The translations under genes and the position numbers were made by a program. Source: Pseudomonas cannabina (GTDB lineage: Bacteria; Pseudomonadota; Gammaproteobacteria; Pseudomonadales; Pseudomonadaceae). Taken from it: a stretch of 64,000 nt of DNA. The stretch is taken from positions 4,229,501-4,293,500 of the forward strand of contig NZ_FNKU01000001.1 of NCBI RefSeq assembly GCF_900100365.1, in the 5' to 3' direction. The notes beneath the pieces are model-generated. The model was not told the origin of the DNA. It was given only the letters and a program-made list of their open reading frames with translations, and searched no databases. This document shows positions 19,826 through 28,899 of the stretch, piece by piece (the first letter of the stretch is position 1; each line of letters begins with the position of its first letter).

Positions 19826-21010
19826 ATGTGGTACAACGGTTTGCTCGACCTTTCAGTCTGGCAGGTAATAGCAGTCACGCTGGTAATGACCCATGTAACA
19901 ATTATTGGCGTCACGGTCTATCTGCACCGCTATTCAGCTCACCGCTCGCTCGAACTCAATGCCGGGCTGAAGCACTTCTTCCGGTTCTGGCTGTGGCTGA
20001 CCACTGCCCAGAACACCCGCGAATGGACCGCCATCCACCGCAAGCATCACGCAAAATGCGAAACCGCCGACGACCCACACAGCCCGGTCGTCAAAGGCTT
20101 GTCCACCGTGCTGCGCAAAGGTGCCGAGCTGTATCGCGAAGAAGCCCGGAATCAGGATACCCTGCGCATCTACGGCAAAAACTGCCCGGAAGACTGGATC
20201 GAGCGCAATCTGTATTCGCGCTACAAACTGCTGGGTATCGCCCTCATGGCAGTAATCGACCTGGCGCTGTTCGGCGCGCTCGGTATCACGGTCTGGGCTG
20301 TGCAGATGATGTGGATTCCGTTCTGGGCCGCAGGCGTGGTCAATGGTCTCGGCCATGCGGTCGGCTATCGCAATTTCGAATGCCGTGACGCGGCGACCAA
20401 TCTGGTGCCATGGGGCATCGTGATCGGCGGCGAAGAGCTGCACAACAATCACCACACTTACCCCAACTCGGCCAAGCTGTCGGTCAAGCCCTGGGAATTC
20501 GACATGGGCTGGGCGTGGATCAAGGTATTCAGCTTCCTGCGTCTGGCGAAGGTCCAGCGGGTCGCGCCTATCGTCCACCGGGTCGAAGGCAAGGGCAGCA
20601 TGGACATGGACACAGCCATGGCGATCCTCAACAACCGCTTCCAGATCATGGCGCAGTACCGCAAGCTGGTCATCGCGCCGCTGGTTGCTCAGGAGCTGGG
20701 CAAGGCTGACGAATCGGTGCGTCATCAGTTCCGTCGGGCCAAACGCCTGCTGTCGCGTGAAACCAGCCTGCTCGATGACAGGCACCACGTGCGCATCCAG
20801 ACCATGCTGGAACACAGCCACGCGCTGAAGGTGATCTACGAAAAACGCCTCGCGCTGCAACAGATCTGGGTCAAGACCAGCAGCAATGGCCACGACATGC
20901 TGTCCGCCATCAAAGAGTGGATTCACGAAGCCGAAGCCAGTGGCATTAAGTCCCTGCGCGACTTCGCTGACCAGTTGAAAACCTACTCGCTGCGCACTGC
21001 GCACGCCTGA
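19826..21010 (+). CDS. desA: Acyl-lipid delta-9 fatty acid desaturase
   Basis: Integral membrane di-iron desaturase that introduces double bonds into phospholipid acyl chains. The 394-residue product has all three histidine boxes: HRYSAH (34-39), HRKHH near 71 and HNNHH near 206, with hydrophobic spans between them. A long cytoplasmic helical C-terminus follows. The ATG at 19826 matches the family start MWYNGLL; the open frame extends 28 codons upstream without resemblance. Alone on the plus strand, divergent from the PAS-GGDEF-EAL gene. Confidence 0.94.
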   Translation: MWYNGLLDLSVWQVIAVTLVMTHVTIIGVTVYLHRYSAHRSLELNAGLKHFFRFWLWLTTAQNTREWTAIHRKHHAKCETADDPHSPVVKGLSTVLRKGAELYREEARNQDTLRIYGKNCPEDWIERNLYSRYKLLGIALMAVIDLALFGALGITVWAVQMMWIPFWAAGVVNGLGHAVGYRNFECRDAATNLVPWGIVIGGEELHNNHHTYPNSAKLSVKPWEFDMGWAWIKVFSFLRLAKVQRVAPIVHRVEGKGSMDMDTAMAILNNRFQIMAQYRKLVIAPLVAQELGKADESVRHQFRRAKRLLSRETSLLDDRHHVRIQTMLEHSHALKVIYEKRLALQQIWVKTSSNGHDMLSAIKEWIHEAEASGIKSLRDFADQLKTYSLRTAHA

Positions 21011-21142
21011 TACCGTTGATCGGCGCGCCCCTCACGGGCGCGTCCGCTTCGGAACTTCCCCCCATTCAGCCTATCTCATCAACTTTCCCGGGAAATATGG
21101 GAAAGGGTTTGGCAGTGCCGCCAATGCTTGAGATACGTGCTC

Positions 21143-22141
21143 ATGGAAAAGCAGTCCCCTATCGCCTCAGCTGGCGCACCGATCACAGATATGCCCGCAG
21201 CCGCAGAAACCCTGTTAGCCCTGATGCACGCTCAGGCCGAAGTTACCCGCCTGAGCGAGCGCGAACAATTGTTCAGCTCGCTGCTGGTGAGTGTGAACGC
21301 CGTTCTGTGGGCGTTCGACTGGGAAACCCAGCATATGGTCTACGTCAGCCCGGCCTACGAGCGTATCTTCGGCCGCTCAGCGGGCTTGCTCTTGGCCGAC
21401 TACGGCGAATGGCGGGACAGCATCTACCCGGATGATCTCAACTACGCCGAACGCAGCCTGAGCGAAGTCATCGAGAAAGGCGCCATCGAAGATCGCGAGT
21501 ACCGGATCATTCGTGCCGACGGCGAAGTCCGCTGGCTCAGCGACAAATGCTTCCTCAGCCATCGCGCCGACGCCAGTCAGCGCTTGATCGTGGTGGGTAT
21601 CGCTGAAGACATCACCGAGAAAAAACACCTCGAAGATGAACTGCAACGCCTGGCGACGACCGATGTGCTGACCCAGAGCAGCAACCGCCGCCACTTCTTC
21701 GAGTGCGCCCAGCGAGAGTTCGAACTGGCGCGGCTGAACGGCACGCCGCTGGCCTTTCTGCTGCTTGATATCGATGACTTCAAACTGGTGAACGACACCT
21801 ACGGCCACCAGGAAGGCGACACGGTATTGCAACGCATCGCCGAAAGCGGTCGCTCGGCCTTGAGGCGCGGTGATCTGTTCGGGCGTATTGGCGGCGAAGA
21901 ATTCGCGGCGTTATTCCCCGGCTGCGCGCCGGAAATGGCCATGCAGATTGCCGAGCGCCTGCAACGCGAGATTCAGCGGCAGAATTTTCAGGCAGGCGGC
22001 GTCACATTCAGCATCACCGCCAGCCAGGGCCTGACCAACCTCGGCCCCGAAGACCAAGGCCTCGAAGCCCTCTACGGCCGCGCCGACGCCGCGATGTATC
22101 AGGCCAAGCGCCAGGGCAAGAATCAGATCGTGCTGGTTTGA
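21143..22141 (+). CDS. PAS-GGDEF diguanylate cyclase
   Basis: About 332 residues from the ATG at 21143, or 337 from 21128. A PAS/PAC sensor domain lies at about 45-160 (MVYVSPAYERIFGRS and REYRIIRADGEVRWL) and a GGDEF domain at about 170-330 with an intact GRIGGEEFAALF motif near 250. No membrane segment is visible, so it should be cytosolic. It makes c-di-GMP; the signal is unknown. An RxxD inhibitory site upstream of GGEEF is not evident. Confidence 0.88.
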   Translation: MEKQSPIASAGAPITDMPAAAETLLALMHAQAEVTRLSEREQLFSSLLVSVNAVLWAFDWETQHMVYVSPAYERIFGRSAGLLLADYGEWRDSIYPDDLNYAERSLSEVIEKGAIEDREYRIIRADGEVRWLSDKCFLSHRADASQRLIVVGIAEDITEKKHLEDELQRLATTDVLTQSSNRRHFFECAQREFELARLNGTPLAFLLLDIDDFKLVNDTYGHQEGDTVLQRIAESGRSALRRGDLFGRIGGEEFAALFPGCAPEMAMQIAERLQREIQRQNFQAGGVTFSITASQGLTNLGPEDQGLEALYGRADAAMYQAKRQGKNQIVLV

Positions 22142-22160
22142 AGCGCCTTAAATAATCTGA

Positions 22161-22391
22161 GTTATCGTGCGACGCTCCGCGTTGCATGCCCGCCTTGGAC
22201 GCTCTGCGTCCGATCCTGAGTAGGCGGCGCGGCGCAGATTGTGACGCAGAGCGTCACGCAAGGCATTCCGACGCTGGAGCGCGCGGAACGATAATCTCAA
22301 CTACCGAGTTATCGTGCGACGCTCAGCGTCGCATGCCGCCCTGGACGCTCTGCGTCCGATCCTGAGTAGGCGGCGCGGCGCAGAGCGTCAG
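22161..22391. repeat. Tandem 147-bp intergenic repeat, one and a half copies
   Basis: A unit beginning GTTATCGTGCGACGCTC starts at 22161 and again at 22308. The second copy matches through TGAGTAGGCGGCGCGGCGCA and ends near 22391. Internal palindromes such as GACGCTCTGCGTC and ACGCAGAGCGTC make it highly structured. It fills much of the 413-bp gap 22142-22554 together with the REP pair. Similar GACGC/GCGTC-rich words occur at 48645-48660 and 53040-53090. Confidence 0.75.
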
Positions 22392-22404
22392 GATGATGTT
22401 CACT

Positions 22405-22499
22405 TGTGGGAGCGAGCTTGCTCGCGAAGGCGGAGTCATTGATCAGCAAATCTTCATTGGCTGTTCCGGCCTCTTCGTGAGCAATGCGGATCGCCGCCG
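22405..22499. repeat. REP-type pair with one diverged arm
   Basis: The left arm TGTGGGAGCGAGCTTGCTCG at 22405-22424 is a standard pseudomonad REP. The right arm near 22470-22499 starts TTCGTGAGCAATGCGGATCG and departs from the palindrome after GAGCAA. The same diverged right arm is at 48803-48829, so this hybrid is itself a repeated form. Confidence 0.7.
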
Positions 22500-22554
22500 C
22501 GCCCATTCCCATAGGACGATGTTCACTTGCTAGCGAAGAAGCTTGGCCACGCTC

Positions 22555-23946
22555 TTATTTCTTCGGTACATCCTGAACCGCATCTCCCGGGTCCTCAATC
22601 GCCGCTGGTTGCTCGGCAGGCGGTTCAGGCGCCAAGTCCAGCAGATCAGGCTCATCGTCCTCAACCACCTCAGCAGCGGCCTCAGGCTCGACCGCGACCG
22701 GTCTCAGCAGACTCGGATCAGTCACGCCGGTCAGTTTTTTGCGCAGCCGCTGTAAATCGCCCACGCTCAATTTCAGCAGCTTGGCCGACTTGGTCTTGAT
22801 CAGCGCGGTGACGCTTTCCTCCTCGCCCAGTCGCGCCATTTGGCCCGCCAGGTTCATGGTCAGCACTTCGCGCGTATAGATGCCGGTGTTGTACTGATAC
22901 ACCGCAGCGATCAGTTCACGCAGTTCCAGCGGCAAGCGCCAGCGAGTGCGCAGTGCCGAACCAAACGCGGCGGAATACTGCTCCAGCGATTGCTCGATGG
23001 CCTGCTCGTTCAGTTCGCCGCCCGCCAGCAGCCATTCTTGCAGGCAGCCCAACACCGCCAGATCACCCAGCGATTGCAGCAGCCCGGCGCAGAAACAGCG
23101 TTCGACATCCAGTTCCAGCATGCCGCCCAGAATGCGCGCGTACTCAGCGGTGCGTTGCGACATCGTCCACAGCTCGCTGGCCCGCGCCAACAACGCGTCA
23201 TGGGTCAGAACGGCCATGCGCTTTTTGGCCAGGCCCGATGCGATGTTTGCCCCCTGAACCGGACCCAGAACGGCCAGCGCCCCGGCCAGCGACTGAATCG
23301 GCTTGCCCAGATGCTGGGCGGCGCTGTTGGCGGCAGCAACCAGCACCGCCGTGATATGCGGATCATTGCGCAACTCTTGCTCGAGCAGCACCGGATCCGT
23401 TCCGTTCGGCGTCTGACTGAGCTTGATCGCCGTCGCGACATCGACATACAGCGGTGCACCGTCGGCAATATCGCGACGCTTTTCGAGAAACTTGCTCAGC
23501 GTCAGCCCCGGCGCAAGCGCGGGCACCTCGCCCGGAGCCAGCGCACGATGTTCCAGCAACAGGCCTTCGAGGCGATGGCGCAAACCTTCGGTGTTCAGCG
23601 GCTTGGTCAGGTAGGCGGTCGGCGCCAGCGGCACGACCTCGCGCACACTGGCGCTGTCATTGCGATTGCTGATCAGGATAAACGGTATGGCAGGCTGACG
23701 ACGCAGGTTGCGCACGCCGCGCAACAGACTCAATCCATCGATACCCGGCAGCTCGCGAGCGGCGATGACCAGGTCAGGAAGATGCTTTTTCATCCACTCG
23801 ACAGCCTGTTTGCCATCAGTGCACATTTCCAGCTCGACATCCGCACGCACGCTCAGCACCAGATCACTGAGCGTCTCGCGAACCCACGGGTCAGACTCAG
23901 CAATCAATACGCGAGGAACCGCGGGCAAAACTACAGCAGTCATCAT
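22555..23946 (-). CDS. Response-regulator receiver protein with HDOD output domain
   Basis: A 463-residue protein. Residues about 12-130 form a receiver-like domain (VLIAESDPWVRETL; TAYLTKPL has the conserved Thr/Lys side), but the phospho-acceptor position falls in DLVIAARELPG, where the usual Asp is replaced by Ala, so it may not be phosphorylated. An HDOD domain fills about 165-370. The C-terminal 70 residues are acidic and proline-rich and probably disordered. HDOD proteins act in signalling and c-di-GMP-linked behaviours; the exact role is unknown. Confidence 0.83.
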   Translation of the reverse strand: MMTAVVLPAVPRVLIAESDPWVRETLSDLVLSVRADVELEMCTDGKQAVEWMKKHLPDLVIAARELPGIDGLSLLRGVRNLRRQPAIPFILISNRNDSASVREVVPLAPTAYLTKPLNTEGLRHRLEGLLLEHRALAPGEVPALAPGLTLSKFLEKRRDIADGAPLYVDVATAIKLSQTPNGTDPVLLEQELRNDPHITAVLVAAANSAAQHLGKPIQSLAGALAVLGPVQGANIASGLAKKRMAVLTHDALLARASELWTMSQRTAEYARILGGMLELDVERCFCAGLLQSLGDLAVLGCLQEWLLAGGELNEQAIEQSLEQYSAAFGSALRTRWRLPLELRELIAAVYQYNTGIYTREVLTMNLAGQMARLGEEESVTALIKTKSAKLLKLSVGDLQRLRKKLTGVTDPSLLRPVAVEPEAAAEVVEDDEPDLLDLAPEPPAEQPAAIEDPGDAVQDVPKK

Positions 23947-24030
23947 GACTCTCCGATGTCGATGCGCTCACCTTAGCCAATGCAATCGCCCGTATATAGC
24001 CAAAAGAGCGAAAAACCTCGCTCCAGACGA

Positions 24031-24059
24031 AAAAAAACCCGTCGAAACGGGCTTTTTTT
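24031..24059. terminator. Strong terminator between the HDOD gene and gabT
   Basis: AAAAAAACCCGT and ACGGGCTTTTTTT form a stem around CGAA. It is 44 bp past the gabT stop on the minus strand, with U runs in both orientations. Confidence 0.92.
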
Positions 24060-24102
24060 GTCTGTTTGGTCACAAATTAATCAATTCGTGACGTCACACT
24101 TT

Positions 24103-25383
24103 TCAGGCGATTTCAGCGAAACATTCTTCCAGAATCGCCAGACCACGGCTCAGAATTTCATCTTCGGCGGTCAGCGGGACAAGCACGCGCAACACGTTGC
24201 CATAAGTACCGCACGACAGCAGGATCAGGCCCTTGTCACGTGCCTTGGCGACGACCTGAGCGACGGCCGCCGCGTTCGGCTTGTGCGAGTCGCCGTCTTC
24301 GAACAGCTCGACAGCAATCATCGCACCCAGCGCGCGCACTTCACCGATCACCGGATACTTGGCTTGCATCGCCTTGAGCGACGTCACCAGATGCTCACCC
24401 AGTGCCTGGCAACGCTCCAGCAGGTGCTCTTCTTCGAAGATATCCAGAACCGCCAGTGCCGCCGCGCAAGCGACCGGGCTGCCCGCATAGGTGCCGCCCA
24501 GTCCGCCTGGCGCGATGGCGTCCATGTATTCAGCCTTGCCGCACACGCCCGCCAGCGGGAAGCCGCCTGCGATGGACTTGGCAAAGGTCGTCAGGTCAGC
24601 AGCAACGCCCATCTGCTCCATGGCGAAGAACGTGCCGGTACGGCCAGCGCCGGTCTGCACTTCGTCCGCGATCAGCAGGATGCCGTGCTTGTCGCACAGC
24701 TCGCGCAGACGCTTCATGAACGCCTTCGGCGCCACGTAGAAACCACCCTCGCCCTGCACCGGCTCGATGATGATGGCAGCGATATCTTTAGGCTCGGCGT
24801 CGTTCTTGAAGATGCGCTCGATGCTGGCGATGGAATCGTCAACGCTCACGCCATGCAGCTCGCACGGGTACAGCGCGCGGAAGATCCCGCCCGGCATCAG
24901 GCCCATGCCGGCCGAGTAAGGCACCACCTTGCCGGTCAGACCGAGGGTCATCATGGTGCGACCGTGGTAAGCGCCGGTGAAGGCGATCACGCCCGCACGG
25001 CCAGTGGCAGCGCGCGCGATCTTCACGGCGTTTTCCACCGCTTCGGAGCCCGTGGTCACCAGCAGGGTTTTCTTCTCGAAATCACCCGGGACCTTGGCGT
25101 TGACCTTCTCGCACAGCTCAACGTATGGCTCGTAAGCCAGGACCTGGAAGCAGGTGTGAGTCAGCTTGGTCAATTGCTCTTGCACCGCCGCAACGATTTT
25201 CGGGTGCAGGTGCCCGGTGTTCAATACCGCGATACCGCCCGCGAAGTCGATGAACTCACGACCTTCTACGTCGGTGACGGTCGCGTTCTTCGCCGAAGCA
25301 GCAAAAATCGGGTGGATCTGCCCAACGCCGCGCGGGACGGCTGCATGGCGGCGTTGCATCAGGGAGTCGTTAGTCTTGCTCAT
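24103..25383 (-). CDS. gabT: 4-Aminobutyrate aminotransferase
   Basis: Class III PLP aminotransferase converting GABA and 2-oxoglutarate to succinate semialdehyde and glutamate. The 426-residue protein has the PLP-contact segment TGSEAVENAVKIARAATGR, the aspartate motif LIADEVQTGAGRTG and the Schiff-base lysine in TTFAKSIAGG near 268. It follows gabD with a 180-bp gap; the two steps complete GABA conversion to succinate. A strong terminator ends it. Confidence 0.96.
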   Translation of the reverse strand: MSKTNDSLMQRRHAAVPRGVGQIHPIFAASAKNATVTDVEGREFIDFAGGIAVLNTGHLHPKIVAAVQEQLTKLTHTCFQVLAYEPYVELCEKVNAKVPGDFEKKTLLVTTGSEAVENAVKIARAATGRAGVIAFTGAYHGRTMMTLGLTGKVVPYSAGMGLMPGGIFRALYPCELHGVSVDDSIASIERIFKNDAEPKDIAAIIIEPVQGEGGFYVAPKAFMKRLRELCDKHGILLIADEVQTGAGRTGTFFAMEQMGVAADLTTFAKSIAGGFPLAGVCGKAEYMDAIAPGGLGGTYAGSPVACAAALAVLDIFEEEHLLERCQALGEHLVTSLKAMQAKYPVIGEVRALGAMIAVELFEDGDSHKPNAAAVAQVVAKARDKGLILLSCGTYGNVLRVLVPLTAEDEILSRGLAILEECFAEIA

Positions 25384-25563
25384 GTATTCCTCATTCGCCG
25401 CTCATCGGTCGGCGTGGCTCAAGGATCAAGCGGGCTGGATCAACTGCGGCAGCATACGATGATCGACTGCTGCAGCCTTCAGGCCACCAAGAAACTGCTG
25501 TGCTGCAAAAAACCGATGACACGTCGCTCTCGCGCGCCATCGGCTGCAATACTTCTGCGCCAG

Positions 25564-27006
25564 TCAGACCGACAGGCAGAGGTATTTGATTTCCAGATAA
25601 TCTTCGATGCCGTACTTGGAGCCTTCACGGCCCAGGCCCGACGACTTGATACCGCCGAACGGTGCCAGTTCGTTGGAGATCAGGCCGGTGTTGATACCCA
25701 CCATGCCATATTCCAGCGCTTCGGCAACCCGGAACACCCGGCTCATGTTCTGCGCGTAGAAGTACGACGCCAGACCGAACTCGGTGTCGTTGGCCAGCGC
25801 AATCGCTTCGGCCTCGTCCTTGAAACGGAACAGCGGGGCCAGCGGGCCGAAAGTTTCTTCTTTGGCAACGGCAGCATCTTTCGACACGTTAACCAGAATA
25901 GTCGGCTCGAAGAACGAACCTTCCAGACTGTTGCCGCCGGTCAGCACGGTTGCGCCTTTGCTGACCGCGTCGGCGATGTGCTCCTTGACCTTGGCAACCG
26001 CCTTGTCGTCGATCAGCGGGCCAGTGGTGATGCCGTCTTCCAGACCGTTACCGATCTTCAGCTTGCCGACCGCGGCCTTGAGCTTCTCGGCGAACGCGTC
26101 ATACACCGCGTCCTGCACATAGATGCGGTTGGCGCAGACGCAGGTCTGGCCGTTGTTGCGGTACTTGGAGATCATCGCGCCCTCGACCGCCTTGTCGAGG
26201 TCAGCATCGTCGAACACGATGAACGGCGCGTTACCGCCCAGCTCCAGCGATACTTTCTTGATGTCCTTGGCGCATTCGGCCATCAGCTGGCGACCGATCT
26301 CGGTCGAGCCGGTGAAGGACAATTTACGCACAATCGGGTTGCCGGTCAGCTCGCTGCCGATATCGCCCGCACTGCCCGTTACCACGCTGAACACGCCAGC
26401 CGGGATACCCGCACGCTCGGCCAGTTCAGCCAGCGCCAGTGCCGAAAACGGCGTTTGCGACGCAGGCTTGAGCACCATTGTACAACCCGCCGCCAGCGCA
26501 GGACCGGCCTTGCGGGTGATCATCGCCGCCGGGAAGTTCCACGGGGTAATCGCCGCTGTCACACCAATCGGCTGCTTGAGCACGATCAGACGCTTGTCCG
26601 GCTGGTGACCAGGAATCACATCGCCGTACACGCGCTTGGCTTCTTCCGCGAACCACTCGATAAAGGACGCTGCATAAGTAATCTCGCCCTTGGCCTCAGC
26701 CAGCGGCTTGCCCTGCTCCAAAGTCATCAACAGGCCCAGGTCGTCCTGGTTCTCGATCATCAGCTCGAACCAGCGACGCAGCTTGTTACCGCGCTCTTTG
26801 GCGGTCAGCGCACGCCAGGCCGGCAGCGCCTTGTCAGCAGCCTCAATCGCCCGACGCGTCTCGCCTGCGCCCATTTTCGGCACCGTACCGAGGATCTCGT
26901 TGGTCGCCGGGTTGTTGACCTTGATCGACTGACCACCGTCCGCGTCCAGCCACTGACCGTTGATATAGGCTTGCTGGCGGAACAGAGTGGAATCTTTAAG
27001 CTGCAT
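25564..27006 (-). CDS. gabD: Succinate-semialdehyde dehydrogenase, NADP-dependent
   Basis: Oxidises succinate semialdehyde to succinate, the second GABA-degradation step. 480 residues from the ATG at 27006, which follows AGGAGG at a good distance; the frame runs 38 codons further upstream without family likeness. Catalytic glutamate lies in SLELGGNAPF near 254, catalytic cysteine in NNGQTCVCANR near 288, and the C-terminal motif is IKSSGLGREGSKYGIEDY. Upstream gene of the gabD-gabT pair. Confidence 0.96.
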   Translation of the reverse strand: MQLKDSTLFRQQAYINGQWLDADGGQSIKVNNPATNEILGTVPKMGAGETRRAIEAADKALPAWRALTAKERGNKLRRWFELMIENQDDLGLLMTLEQGKPLAEAKGEITYAASFIEWFAEEAKRVYGDVIPGHQPDKRLIVLKQPIGVTAAITPWNFPAAMITRKAGPALAAGCTMVLKPASQTPFSALALAELAERAGIPAGVFSVVTGSAGDIGSELTGNPIVRKLSFTGSTEIGRQLMAECAKDIKKVSLELGGNAPFIVFDDADLDKAVEGAMISKYRNNGQTCVCANRIYVQDAVYDAFAEKLKAAVGKLKIGNGLEDGITTGPLIDDKAVAKVKEHIADAVSKGATVLTGGNSLEGSFFEPTILVNVSKDAAVAKEETFGPLAPLFRFKDEAEAIALANDTEFGLASYFYAQNMSRVFRVAEALEYGMVGINTGLISNELAPFGGIKSSGLGREGSKYGIEDYLEIKYLCLSV

Positions 27007-27215
27007 GTCGGGCCTCCTAAACAGCGCCGCACAAAGGCAGAGCGAACAATTGAATATCGATGCACCCCGTTTGGAAGCCATCGTCAGGAAAACATTCCAT
27101 CGGGTTCCAGCGATGCGCAACGCATAAAAGCAGGAAGACCGAACAAGAGCGTTTGAAATCTCAAACGAATCCTAGGCATTGCGGGGGCAAAGGACAATAG
27201 GCTGTTCGAAAAAAA

Positions 27216-27227
27216 GAACGGTCGTTC
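27216..27227. promoter_or_regulatory. Short inverted repeat upstream of gabD
   Basis: GAACG-GT-CGTTC is an inverted repeat in the 271-bp region between the end of the monooxygenase gene and the gabD start. The form resembles small-repressor operators, but no regulator gene is adjacent. A separate GC hairpin near 27254-27271 (CAGCCCC/GGGGCTG) may end the monooxygenase transcript. Confidence 0.25.
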
Positions 27228-27277
27228 AGGGCTGTGTGGTTTTCGGATCAGTGTCAGCCCCGGAGGGGGCTGCAGCA

Positions 27278-28480
27278 CTATCGATAATCCGGCAGCGTGA
27301 ACGCCTGCACTGCCGGGGTCAGCGCCTTGGCAGCACGCTTGCTGATAAAAGGCGTTGCCACCAGCCGCTGCACGGCGCGCAGGATTTTCACCCCGGTCTG
27401 AGTGCGAGGATGTACCAGACGCGGAACAAGTTTCGGCACGCTCTGCGACTTTTTCACCACAGGGCGCAGGACATATTCGTACGAGGCAAGCGCCTCTGCA
27501 ATCGTATCGGTCTTGGTGAGTTCGCCCGCCAGCACATACGCGCCAATAAGCGATAACGAAGCACCGACTCCGCCCAGCGGCGTGACACACCACGCCGCAT
27601 CGCCCAGCAGGACCACCGGGCCATTCGACCAGCGATCGATCTTCACCTGACGCAAGTCATCGAACCAGAAATCCTCCGCAGCCTCCATCCCTTCCAGCAG
27701 ACGAGGCACCTCCCAGCCCGCGCCTGCAAAGGACGCCCGAAGAAACGCCTTCTGCTCGGCAACACTGTTGCCGACCGTCATGTGGCTTCGGCCCTGCACA
27801 TTAAAAAACGCCCGCGTCGTCCCGCGGTTATCCGGACGCACACCTGCACTGCGACCGCCCACCGCGTTGTACCAACGCGCAGTCTGGCTGTCCGTCGGCG
27901 CACGGGGCACGGTAAAGAACGCGCTCGCCAGGTCCATTCTGCGAGGCTGGTTCTCACCGGGGAACACCAGCTCCCGGGTGTGCGAGCCGACACCTTCCGC
28001 GATGATCAACAGGTCAAAACGCTCCACGCCACCGCTGCCGAACGTGACGGACACACCCGCCTCATCGCGCTCGACCGAAACGATGCGATCACCAAAGCGA
28101 TAGAACGCGTCGGCAGACGAAGCCTCATAAAGCAGCCGGGCAAGGTCACCGCGCAGCACCTCAAGCTCAGCCGTCGGCCCATCGCCCTCCAGACCGGACA
28201 GATCAATGCGCGCCGCTGTGCGATTGTCCTCATCCACCCACGCCAGCCCGGTCTCGCCGGTATTAAGGTCCTTCACCGCCTGCTCAAGGCCCATCAAACG
28301 CAAGACCTCCCGAGCCGCGCCGCGCACATCCACATTCTGCCCGCCATCGCGAAAGGCAGGCGCCTGCTCGACAACCGTGACATCGCAATTGCGCTGCGTC
28401 AGCCACCATGCCGCTGCGCAGCCTGCGATGCTGGCCCCGGTGATGAGAACGCGGCACGGGCTGCGCTCGATGCTTTTGAA
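27278..28480 (-). pseudogene. FAD-dependent monooxygenase with no usable in-frame start codon
   Basis: PHBH-fold flavin monooxygenase. The coding frame contains the dinucleotide-binding LITGASIAGCAAAWWL, a central DLLIIAEGVGSHTRE and the FAD motif VVLLGDAAWCVTPLGG, and ends at 27278. It stays open upstream to a TGA at 28535-28537, yet no ATG, GTG or TTG lies in frame before GTG 28333, which is past the first FAD motif. Two ATGs just beyond (28536-28541) are one frame off across a run of six Cs near 28522. The extent given starts at codon 28480 by resemblance. Either a frameshift or start loss, or a sequencing error. Confidence 0.65.
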
Positions 28481-28713
28481 CTGGTTGATAAGATGGCCTC
28501 GGTGAGAACGAGCTGGCTGGGGGGTATTGGGGCATCATGCACCACGTGGTGGTTGTGCCGGAAGCGGTGGCCTGTCCCTTTGTGGGCGTCAGTGGATGTG
28601 GGGTGATGAAAGGCCTACCGGCGTCCGCATACAGGGGGCGCTGGATGATTTGCGTTGCAGGCCGACCGCAACTGGACGCCCCGTACCCATGTGAGTATCA
28701 TGGCGCCCGCGTC

Positions 28714-28790
28714 GCACCAGTAGCTCAGCTGGATAGAGTACTGCCCTCCGAAGGCAGGGGTCGTGGGTTCGAATCCCGCCATCTAATCCA
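28714..28790 (+). tRNA. tRNA-Arg(CCG) with mismatched 3' acceptor strand at an element junction
   Basis: The 5' acceptor strand GCACCAG, D arm, anticodon stem CTGCC/GGCAG with loop CTCCGAA (anticodon CCG), and T arm GTGGG-TTCGAAT-CCCGC all fold normally through 28780. The 3' acceptor strand should read CTGGTGC but reads CATCTAA, pairing at only two of seven positions. A CCA nevertheless sits at exactly the expected position (28788-28790). An integrase gene begins 110 bp downstream. This looks like an attachment junction that left the tRNA with a foreign or decayed end; it is probably non-functional. Confidence 0.75.
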
Positions 28791-28899
28791 GTATCGCTAA
28801 ACGATTGTCAAATCTACATTTTTCGACAATAGCAGGACAGAACAAGCTGGTGGGGCACTGTTGAGTGCTTTTAGGTGGGGCATCGCAACGGTGCCAACC

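Noticed and set aside
21016..21435. 139-codon ORF overlapping the diguanylate cyclase start
   Set aside because: It is an out-of-frame shadow of the PAS-GGDEF gene; its sequence mirrors the real codons.
23980..27156. A 1058-codon plus-strand open frame
   Set aside because: It is antisense to gabT and gabD and reads through their intergenic region. Both minus-strand genes are clearly real, and the frame has no domain or codon signature of its own.
28537..28800. 87-codon ORF across the tRNA
   Set aside because: It translates straight through the tRNA-Arg sequence and has no other support.
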